Shown here one piece after another: positions 1 through 5,949 of a DNA stretch of 12,096 bases. Where the stretch lies: NCBI RefSeq assembly GCF_000003605.2, contig NW_003141823.1:135425-147520 (forward strand). The letters run 5' to 3'. The stretch's first letter is position 1. Every line of letters starts with the position of its first letter. The translations under genes were made by a program, and so were the position numbers. The notes below the pieces were generated by a model that had not been told where the DNA came from, did not search any database, and saw nothing but the letters and a program-made list of their open reading frames with translations. This DNA is from Saccoglossus kowalevskii (taxonomy: Eukaryota; Hemichordata; Enteropneusta; Harrimaniidae).

Positions 1-281
1 TTAATATGCACGGATTTTTACCAAAAATTAATCAAATCTGCGCATATGTTCAGAGCATCTATGTACCAAGTTTCATCAAAATCCAATGAGTGGTTCTTTA
101 GATATCAGTGGAACAGTCATAGAACAGCTAAAAATTAGCTAATTATCATGCAAATTAGGTAATTAACGAGCATGGATTTTTACCAAAACCTAATCAAATC
201 TGCGCATTGGCCCAGAGCATCTATGCACCAAGTTTCATCAAAAACCGATGTATGGTTCTTGAGATAGCAGTGGAACAGTCG
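1..281. repeat. 162-bp tandem repeat, two copies
   Basis: Bases 1-118 match bases 163-280 at a constant offset of 162. Both copies share ggatttttaccaaaa, aatcaaatctgcgca, cagagcatctatg, accaagtttcatcaaaa and gtggaacagtc. Differences are scattered single-base changes. The first copy carries about 44 bp of extra AT-rich spacer that the second lacks, because the second runs straight into the microsatellite. More copies may lie upstream of the window. Confidence 0.9.
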
Positions 282-392
282 GACACACATACACACATAC
301 ACACACACATACACACATACACACATACACACATACACACATACACACATACACACATACACACATACACACATACACACATACAGACACAC
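282..392. repeat. ACACAT-type microsatellite
   Basis: A nearly perfect run of acacat hexamers with a few acac interruptions. It begins directly after the second 162-bp repeat copy and ends eleven bases before the terminal hairpin. The long histidine/threonine and cysteine/valine peptides readable across it are artefacts of the period. Confidence 0.95.
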
Positions 393-402
393 TAACTGCA
401 AA

Positions 403-434
403 GACTCCCATTTTGTGCTTCGCACATGGGAGTC
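403..434. other. Terminal hairpin of the putative Helentron-like element
   Basis: GACTCCCA (403-410) pairs with TGGGAGTC (427-434), and TGTGC (414-418) pairs with GCACA (422-426). The apical loop is TTC, with a 3-nt TTT bulge on the left arm. That is 13 paired bases, and six A's follow at once. A short palindrome at the 3' end is a hallmark of Helitron-like elements, but the usual CTRR terminus is not visible here. Confidence 0.7.
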
Positions 435-443
435 AAAAAATAG

Positions 444-617
444 AGCACAGATTTGGAATGGATGCAGTGCTCATTAAGTGTAGATAATCCTCATTTGTTG
501 CTCAGCCATCCTTTTAAAGATGAACCTGATTTGGTTGATGCGGATTTCACAGAAATGAAAATTCCTATAGTGGAAAATGATCTCAAGACGTCGTACATCC
601 AACAATTTATTGGGTAA
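444..617 (+). pseudogene. Open segment of unknown function, possibly an exon or gene remnant
   Basis: An open frame runs from just after a TAG (441-443) to a TAA at 615-617. It encodes about 57 residues, with an acidic stretch containing HPFKDEPDLVDADFTEM. It starts ten bases after the transposon hairpin, so the element may have inserted into or beside it. I do not recognise it. It may belong to the same broken gene as the segment at 721-1086, but the frame differs and stops lie between. It is too short to exclude chance. Confidence 0.25.
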
Positions 618-720
618 TAATAACACTAACACCGGGACTGTAACAGAAGAACAGATGATGATGTTGTTGCAGTTATTCAGTCAGTATCGCCGCCTGACAT
701 GCGATCAACTGATCGTGTAA

Positions 721-1086
721 CCGAACGTGCTGAGCTATGTGCGTTTTCGTTTTCACATGGCAAGAGCATGGAAAAGCCAACAGCAAAGTAGTAGATTCAA
801 AGGCGATAGGAAGAAACCGAATGAAGAAAGTTTTGCTAGGTTTGTATACTCTCCTACATGGACGCACAGATTCTGCTGTCTGGCTGAGAATGACTACGAA
901 TTGCCACTAGCTCCGTCAACACCGAAGAAGGACGAGTTGCAATTAGCTGGTCTGGGTTTGAGAAAAATCAAGTTTAATAAATATGGTGACTATGTGCACG
1001 TGACAGATAAATTAGAATCCGCTTATCCAAAATTACAGCAAGTCTCAGAAGTATTGGGACAGCCAATTTGCAAACTCGCTAGCTAA
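721..1086 (+). pseudogene. Fragment resembling an invertebrate G2E3/HECT-like multicopy protein module
   Basis: The frame is open from after the TAA at 718-720 to a stop at 1084-1086, with its first ATG at 757. The centre reads WTHRFCCLAEND, then PSTPKKDELQLAGLGLRKI, then an aromatic/basic link and ESAYPKL. The order W-x-H-x-F-x-CLA, a Lys-rich link, AGLG-(R/E)-(R/K)-KI-x-F, and (Y/F)PKL is one I recall from a large invertebrate and fish family upstream of HECT-type, G2E3-like ubiquitin-ligase domains. That family assignment is inference. No HECT domain is visible downstream. The peptide ends about 20 residues after PKL, and AATAAA follows at 1211, so this could be the last exon of a short paralogue. 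A degraded copy is equally likely. Confidence 0.45.
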
Positions 1087-1210
1087 CTATTTGGGTTTTG
1101 ACTAAACAGTTGGCTTTCGAATTTCGCTGGCGCCGACTTGTTGCCACGCCCACTCAGGACGAGTCTATATTGCAGTAGGGGCTTGCAATGATTTTATGTG
1201 GTGTAATATA

Positions 1211-1216
1211 AATAAA
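1211..1216 (+). terminator. Poly(A) signal candidate AATAAA
   Basis: AATAAA lies 125 bp downstream of the stop that closes the 721-1086 open frame, in a locally AT-rich stretch followed by a T-rich segment. It is plausible as the 3' end of that unit. In AT-rich DNA the hexamer also arises often by chance. Confidence 0.35.
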
Positions 1217-1669
1217 CAATTTTGTAAATCATTTTTACTACCTCGTCTATGTTTCCTTTTCAAATTATTTAAATATACTAAGACTACAAGTAAATGTCGT
1301 TACCCTACTGTATTTTAATGTTAGGTTAATATTTAACGAGGTTTAAATCTGGGGTAGCTACTCATTTGCATTGCTCAGAGGCAGTGAGTTGGTGCACCCC
1401 ATTGTAACCAGTCAGCACTGGCCACTTTAAATAAGTAAACATAGCTTACGTTTGCCATTACATTGGTAATCCCTCTCGGGACACAGCTAGCAAGGCATGC
1501 AGCAAGCAGCTGATTTTTATGTAGTGCCAACATTTCTGTTTACAACGTTCCATATCTCTTAGTTTTTGCTGTTGCTGTTACGCGGTGGACTAAATCGAAA
1601 ACGCTTATCAACTAAGTTACGTTACTGTTCGTTTGACCAGCTCTATGCCTGAATATCATATTATCTAGA
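1217..1669. other. Intergenic stretch with no recognised feature
   Basis: Moderately AT-rich. No open frame of note, no repeat and no RNA gene was recognised. It may include the promoter or leader of the decayed gene that begins at the ATG at 1670. Confidence 0.5.
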
Positions 1670-3148
1670 ATGTCATCGAACGATCTTTTTCTGAGCCAGG
1701 CCTTTTTTATTCCAAGTCGGCAGTCTTTCTCACTAAACGCAAAGATCGACAACTCTCCAATCGACATCCAACAGTTGGCTACAGAGAATGAGCTGTCGTC
1801 CGACACAACGCACCACCTAGTTACAGCCGGCTTTGATAGCATATCATCATTACGTCTCTTGCAGGAAACAGACATCACCACTTTGGAAATCTTACAGCTT
1901 GGCCAACAACGAAGATTAGAAGAGGCAGTTAAAACCTTGAAGGCCAAGCACACAATTACACAACAGGATGCTCACCAGATGTCGATTGTGCAACAGGATG
2001 AACACTCAACTACCGACGACTGCTAAAGCCAGCACCTCATCTAATCCCGTAGTTCCCCGAAATGCTGCCACAAACGTTGACATAGTGCATAATAATGATT
2101 CCAACATGGCGGCCCCATGTATAATGCGGACTTCACAGCAACGCCACTACAACAATTATTAGACTCAATGGATCCGTCAACCAATGTCAAGACTCCATCC
2201 CAGAATCAACAAAACATGGAACACAGTAATGCCAGGGCAGATTTAGATCTGCTTGTGTATTTTAACTCTCACAAAGGTGAGAAACATTTGGATATTGTTG
2301 ATTTTGTCCAATCAGCTGCGGTGGTCGTAACGGAACAACAAATACTCACCATAGAGATGGAGGCTAAGCGATTGAGATTATAAAATGTTTCACTGACACA
2401 GTAACAAGTGAATCGAAATGTACCAAATCCAGATCTCGTACAGAGGTGGGGGCTGCGACAAGGTTGCACCGAAGAACAACTAAATTATAACAACTTGGTG
2501 AAATTTATACAATCAAAGGTTCCTTCACTGAGCGAAACCGCCTCTTTTCAGCTCCATTACGAAAACTACAAAGGGACGATCGTCACACTTTTAGAGTCGT
2601 CTTACAACATCAAAGACTTTTTTCAAAGTTTCCAATTAAAGTCACCGTCATTGAAGGGTATTCGCCGGCAGCACTCACCAAACAACCTCAAGTGCGTGTC
2701 GGTGCCGAACAAACAAAGTCTACACGTCGCGCAGAAAGTTTCGTTTCCGCTCCACGTGTGCAGCTTGATTTTGGAACTATTGACACAAAACAATGGCACA
2801 AAAGGAAAAAAGAAAACATGGTAAAAGAACTCAAACAAAGAAACGAACCGCCAGATGTTGGTAACAACACCCGTAATACATCGGCGTGGCCACAAAGCAA
2901 CGAACAACAGAAACAACGATGGTTGTCTTGTTGGTCAACAGTGCCAAGGCTACATTTACTGTGGGAGACTTCATAAACATAAGCATGACAATGGAGCAAA
3001 TATAAAAATGCTAAAAGACATGGAATCAAAACTGGCAAAGTGAATTACTGATAAGCAAAGCGAGTTGAAGCAATTACAAGACTCCCAAAGTCGATCTAAA
3101 TCGCAGTTTACACTGGCGACACCAAAATTGATGACCGGAAAGATATAA
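1670..3148 (+). pseudogene. Decayed gene with N-terminal SAM-like domain, DIVDFV motif, Cys/His cluster and coiled coil
   Basis: The start ATG at 1670 has A at -3. The first 118 codons are open to 2026. Residues about 35-92 form a helical, SAM-like module around AGFDSISSLRLLQETDI and LGQQRRLEEAVKTL. The plausible coding path then moves to another frame (about 2020-2110) and returns at 2117-2383, where HKGEKHLDIVDFV stands out. It continues past TAA stops through 2408-2625, a basic region in a second frame (about 2625-2900), and a Cys/His cluster, DGCLVGQQCQGYIYCGRLH, leading into a Lys/Glu-rich coiled coil interrupted by TGA at 3041-3043 and ending at TAA 3146-3148. SAM-like plus DIVDFV-type modules recall multicopy, probably mobile, cnidarian-type genes. 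No polymerase, integrase or protease is visible. Introns could explain some breaks, but no convincing donor/acceptor set was found. Confidence 0.5.
2903..3148 (+). other. Cys/His cluster followed by predicted coiled coil in the decayed gene
   Basis: In one frame the sequence reads Cys-x5-Cys-x5-Cys-x3-His-x-His-x-His (GCLVGQQC, GYIYC, GRLHKHKH). A Lys/Glu/Met-rich helical stretch follows (IKMLKDMESKLAK), then an in-frame TGA, then another heptad-like stretch (DKQSELKQLQDSQSRS). Continuity across the TGA suggests it is a recent inactivating change. The spacing could bind zinc, but it fits no zinc-finger class I can name. Confidence 0.4.
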
Positions 3149-3350
3149 TTTCAAAACCATGAAAGGCAAAACAGAGCTACAGCGTGACATAAGTACAAAT
3201 GTATACTTTGTATAGGCTGTGATAACAAAGTACATAATCTCTCCAGCAGTGCCGACCGCGCAGAATTTCAGCAGTTGATGTTGCCATGTTCAAACCAGCA
3301 CAAAACCGAAAATGACAGGAAAATGTGTGCGAATATATACGACTTGTTAA

Positions 3351-3356
3351 ATTAAA
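3351..3356 (+). terminator. Poly(A) signal candidate ATTAAA
   Basis: This variant poly(A) hexamer lies about 200 bp after the last stop of the decayed gene at 1670-3148. Position and composition fit a 3' end. There is no independent support. Confidence 0.25.
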
Positions 3357-3745
3357 GTCTATATTCATTTATTTAAGCCAGTGAGCGCTGGGCTTATAAT
3401 TGGGAAAATGCCAGTAGTAAAATCATAGACACGCAGACAAATGGTGAATTATTAAATATGATGCGAGCTCCTCCGTTGGCGACTGAAAGCAGGCATAGTC
3501 ATCAACACTTTCAGAATGTCATTTCTTTATTAGATACTATTATTCTTCTGATACGATGTATACAATGTGTGATCAGTATTACAAATCTAGCGTTACTTTT
3601 ACTATTAATGAAAAGTTTGTAATAGTAAGCTGATGCCAATACTGCTACTTTGTAAACTGTCATATATTGTAATACTGCTGGTTGGGCTGCTTTTTGTACG
3701 CAGTGAAGCTATAACGAATAGTCAATACTAACACAGTATTGTATT
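3357..3745. other. Non-coding stretch with nested inverted repeats
   Basis: No open frame was recognised. CAGTATTACAA at 3574-3584 is perfectly complementary to TTGTAATACTG at 3667-3677, an 11-bp arm with an 82-nt loop. A competing inner hairpin pairs ATTACAA (3578-3584) with TTGTAAT (3617-3623) and ACTTTT (3595-3600) with AAAAGT (3611-3616). This could be a degraded foldback element; terminal duplications were not identified. Confidence 0.4.
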
Positions 3746-4132
3746 ATGTTGTATCGTTATTTTTCAGCGTCTCCAATCAAGCAAGACAGAGAATATGAGC
3801 TTAAAGAAAATAAGAAGAGCAAGTCTAAGAAACAATGTGTCTCCTTTCGTATATCATCGAGCAGCAGTCATGACAAAATAGGCGATGATTATCAAACACA
3901 CACTGACACGCAGACAAGTCAAAAATACGGCAAATATCAGATGAGTCCAGAATTTATTTATCCTCATCAGTACAAGCAAAATTACGCAATGATTTCCTTC
4001 CCCATGTATGGGTCTTTTCCAGGCTATTGTCAGCACCCCACGGATGCCGTTGAACAGCAACTGCAGCTTTTTCGTTTTCAAACTGTCCCTTTTTGGGGAC
4101 AATTTATGTCTACTCCGTATGGGTCACGTTAA
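3746..4132 (+). CDS. Hypothetical protein with Lys/Ser-rich start and aromatic C-terminus
   Basis: A true ATG at 3746 with A at -3 opens a 128-codon frame. Residues about 15-30 are Lys-rich (KENKKSKSKKQ) and are followed by a Ser run (ISSSSSH). The C-terminal half is rich in Tyr, Phe, Pro and Gln (FIYPHQYKQNY, FPMYGSFPGYCQH, TVPFWGQFMSTPYGSR). No signal peptide, membrane segment or known domain is visible. It ends 128 bp before the next open segment, whose GYHGSFYQTTPRSF has a similar aromatic/Gly flavour, so both may be exons of one gene that continues into the repeat array. A shared transcript is inference, and the frames differ. A chance frame is possible. Confidence 0.3.
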   Translation: MLYRYFSASPIKQDREYELKENKKSKSKKQCVSFRISSSSSHDKIGDDYQTHTDTQTSQKYGKYQMSPEFIYPHQYKQNYAMISFPMYGSFPGYCQHPTDAVEQQLQLFRFQTVPFWGQFMSTPYGSR

Positions 4133-4259
4133 GGACATGGACGTCAATGATAGAGAACAACAGGTCCGGGGATTCACTTCAGCCATGTGACGCCGTTTTT
4201 AATATCATGTCAGTATCTCAACCCTCGCCACCACGACTCCTTCCACTAGAAATGAAACT

Positions 4260-4454
4260 ATGTTGAACCACAGTGCTGTTAATCAGACATGTTTGAACCC
4301 TAGTGTTCCTGGCTACCATGGTTCTTTTTATCAAACAACACCACGTTCGTTTTCTTTAAATTTGCAACAGCTTACTGTACATACAGGTAGTACCCCTGCA
4401 CTGTCTATTACGGCTATTCCTGGTGAACGTGTACCAGGTAGCGCCCCAATCTGA
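4260..4454 (+). CDS. Candidate exon containing the first, isolated copy of the Pro/Gly repeat
   Basis: An ATG at 4260 opens 64 codons. The first 42 are non-repetitive (NPSVPGYHGSFYQTTPRSF), and the rest encode one full repeat (STPALSITAIPGERVPGS), read in the same phase as the main array. A stop follows at 4452-4454. The repeat copy contains CCAG/gtagcg at 4437/4438, a weak splice donor. A T-rich tract and ttacag at 4565-4570 just before the main array form a matching acceptor. Removing 4438-4570 would join the repeat in frame (codon GCT across the junction). The intron is inference; without it this is a short frame ending before the array. Confidence 0.35.
   Translation: MLNHSAVNQTCLNPSVPGYHGSFYQTTPRSFSLNLQQLTVHTGSTPALSITAIPGERVPGSAPI
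4386..4446 (+). repeat. Isolated first copy of the minisatellite unit
   Basis: This copy matches the long 51-bp type plus flanking repeat sequence, with the CGT/CCA spelling otherwise found at the 3' side of the array and with ACG at the CpG-variable codon. It is separated from the main array by about 114 bp of AT-rich, T-tract DNA (4447-4560) that is unrelated to the repeat. Confidence 0.85.
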
Positions 4455-4560
4455 TTAAAATCTGATGTAGTGTACGGACTTTAATTATTTTGGCTATAAA
4501 CTTATTTTATTATTTTACTTTGATTTTGAGATTTTTTTTTTTAATTCCGCCCTACCTACA

Positions 4561-5120
4561 TCTATTACAGCTATTCCCGGTGAACCTGTACTAGGTAGGT
4601 AGTACCCCTGCACTGTCTATTATGGCTATTCCCGGTGAACCTGTACTAGGTAGTACCCCTGCACTGTCTATTATGGCTATTCCCGGTGAACCTGTACTAG
4701 GTAGTACCCCTACACTGTCTATTACGGCTATTCCTGGTGAACCTGTACCAGGTAGTACCCCTGCACTGTCTATTACAGCTATTCCCGGTGAACCTGTACT
4801 AGGTAGTACCCCTGCACTGTCTATTCCCGGTGAACCTGTACTAGGTAGTACCCCTGCACTGTCTATTACAGCTATTCCCGGTGAACCTGTACTAGGTAGG
4901 TAGTACCCCTGCACTGTCTATTATGGCTATTCCTGGTGAACCTGTACCAGGTAGTACCCCTGCACTGTCTATTACGGCTATTCCCGGTGAACCTGTACTA
5001 GGTAGTACCCCTGCACTGTCTATTCCCGGTGAACCTGTACTAGGTAGTACCCCTGCACTGTCTATTATGGCTATTCCCGGTGAACGTGTACCAGGTAGTA
5101 CTACTGCTCTGTCTATTACG
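4561..5120 (+). repeat. Minisatellite, long units (51 bp, with 42- and 55-bp variants)
   Basis: Units start at 4561, 4616, 4667, 4718, 4769, 4820, 4862, 4917, 4968, 5019, 5061 and 5112 (the last grades into the short type). Standard units are 51 bp and read as 17 residues (ALSITAIPGEPVLGSTP). Units at 4820 and 5019 are 42 bp, lacking 9 bp between two CTATT direct repeats. Units at 4561 and 4862 are 55 bp, with a duplicated GGTA that shifts the frame and creates TAG. The recurrence of both variants suggests block duplication inside the array. Confidence 0.95.
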
Positions 5121-5948
5121 GCTATTCCCGGTGAACGTGTACCAGGTAGTACTACTGCTATTCCCGGTGAACGTGCACCAGGTAGTACTACTGCTATTCC
5201 CGGTAAACGTGTACCAGGTAGTACTACTGCTATTCCTAGTGAATGTGTACCAGGTAGTACTACTGCTATTCCCAGTGAATGTGTACCAGGTAGTACTACT
5301 GCTATTCCCAGTGAACGTGTTCCAGGTAGTACTACTGCTATTCCCGGTGAACGTGTACCAGGTAGTACTACTGCTATTCCTGGTGAACGTGTACCAGGTA
5401 GTACTACTGCTATTCCTAGTGAATGTGTACCAGGTAGTACTACTGCTATTCCCAGTGAATGTGTACCAGGTAGTACTACTGCTATTCCCAGTGAACGTGT
5501 ACCAGGTAGTACTACTGCTATTCCCGGTAAACGTGTACCAGGTAGTACTACTGCTATTCCTGGTGAACGTGTACCAGGTAGTACTACTGCTATTCCCGGT
5601 GAACGTGTACCAGGTAGTACTACTGCTATTCCTGGTGAACGTGTACCAGGTAGTATGACTGCTATTCCCGGTGAACGTGTACCAGGTAGTACGACTGCTA
5701 TTCCTGGTGAACGTGTACCAGGTAGTACTATTGCTATTCCCGATGAACGTGTACCAGGTAGTACGACTGCTATTTTCGGTGAACGCGTACCAGGTAGTAC
5801 TACTGCTATTCCCGGTGAACATGTACCAGGTAGTACTCCTGCTGTTCAAAAATGTGAGTTGTCAAAAGTTAGTGCATTTCCACAAGTTGCTAAAATATTG
5901 TACCACATATTATTGTATTATGAAATAAACATTGCGTTGACCATTTAA
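4923..5948 (+). CDS. Open frame of Pro/Gly/Ser/Thr-rich tandem repeats (putative repeat protein or final exon)
   Basis: From 4923 the frame is open for 341 codons, through three long units, the transitional units and all twenty 36-bp units, then a unique tail (VQKCELSKVSAFPQVAKILY) to TAA at 5946-5948. The 12-residue unit TAIPGERVPGST has a Pro-Gly turn twice, Ser/Thr sites that could carry O-glycans, and one acidic-basic pair, so an extended secreted, mucin-like or elastic protein is conceivable. No signal peptide is attached to this segment. The two other + frames and the minus strand are also largely open, because the unit is a multiple of three without stops, so openness alone does not prove translation. 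I favour this frame because the isolated repeat at 4386 lies in the same phase beside non-repetitive sequence. The AATAAA at 5924 lies before the stop, which counts against this exact 3' end. Confidence 0.35.
   Translation: MAIPGEPVPGSTPALSITAIPGEPVLGSTPALSIPGEPVLGSTPALSIMAIPGERVPGSTTALSITAIPGERVPGSTTAIPGERAPGSTTAIPGKRVPGSTTAIPSECVPGSTTAIPSECVPGSTTAIPSERVPGSTTAIPGERVPGSTTAIPGERVPGSTTAIPSECVPGSTTAIPSECVPGSTTAIPSERVPGSTTAIPGKRVPGSTTAIPGERVPGSTTAIPGERVPGSTTAIPGERVPGSMTAIPGERVPGSTTAIPGERVPGSTIAIPDERVPGSTTAIFGERVPGSTTAIPGEHVPGSTPAVQKCELSKVSAFPQVAKILYHILLYYEINIALTI
5121..5840 (+). repeat. Minisatellite, twenty 36-bp units
   Basis: Exactly twenty units of 36 bp, starting at 5121 and every 36 bases to 5805, with no length variation. 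Each reads as the 12-residue AIPGERVPGSTT on the + strand. The unit equals the long unit minus 15 bp lying between two GCT triplets. A higher-order period of 180 bp is visible: the five-unit block 5229-5408 recurs at 5409-5588 with the same order of variants. The last unit ends in ACTCCT and leads into unique sequence. Confidence 0.97.
5924..5929 (+). terminator. Poly(A) signal candidate AATAAA after the repeat array
   Basis: AATAAA lies 84 bp past the last repeat unit. It overlaps the end of the frame that closes at 5928 and precedes the stop of the frame that closes at 5948. It supports + strand transcription across the array if it is real. Confidence 0.35.
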
Positions 5949-5949
5949 C

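Larger units (their letters stand above)
1..434. mobile_element. 3' part of a non-autonomous Helitron/Helentron-like element (HINE/DINE-like)
   Basis: Seen: two head-to-tail copies of a 162-bp unit, then about 110 bp of ACACAT-type microsatellite, then a short hairpin at 403-434 followed by an A-run. Known: a core of roughly 150-160-bp tandem repeats, a microsatellite and a terminal palindrome in this order is the architecture of Helentron-associated elements in flies and of Pearl-like elements in bivalves. Inferred: this is such an element, cut by the window start, so its 5' end cannot be inspected. No protein is encoded; the open frames crossing the microsatellite are artefacts of its 6-bp period. 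An ordinary satellite beside a microsatellite is the alternative. The orientation is also inferred, with the hairpin taken as the 3' end. Confidence 0.55.

Noticed and set aside
180-425. Long His/Thr and Cys/Val peptides in both strands over the microsatellite
   Set aside because: They arise from the 6-bp ACACAT period, which is read without stops. Their edges lie in non-coding repeat DNA.
2623-3038. Minus-strand frames of about 100 codons opposite the decayed gene
   Set aside because: Cys/Phe/Leu-rich peptides typical of antisense reading of Lys/Glu-rich codons; no recognisable motif.
4386-5840. CRISPR array
   Set aside because: The units are contiguous, without unique spacers, and the context is eukaryotic.
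5040-5849. Minus-strand frame of 269 codons over the array (NSSSTTWYTFTG repeats)
   Set aside because: It is a by-product of the stop-free 36-bp period. It has no non-repetitive flanks, and the poly(A) candidate lies on the + strand.
5080-5928. Second + strand frame through the array (NVYQVVLLLFP repeats)
   Set aside because: It is very hydrophobic, is interrupted near 5658-5670, and has no matching frame at the isolated repeat copy at 4386.
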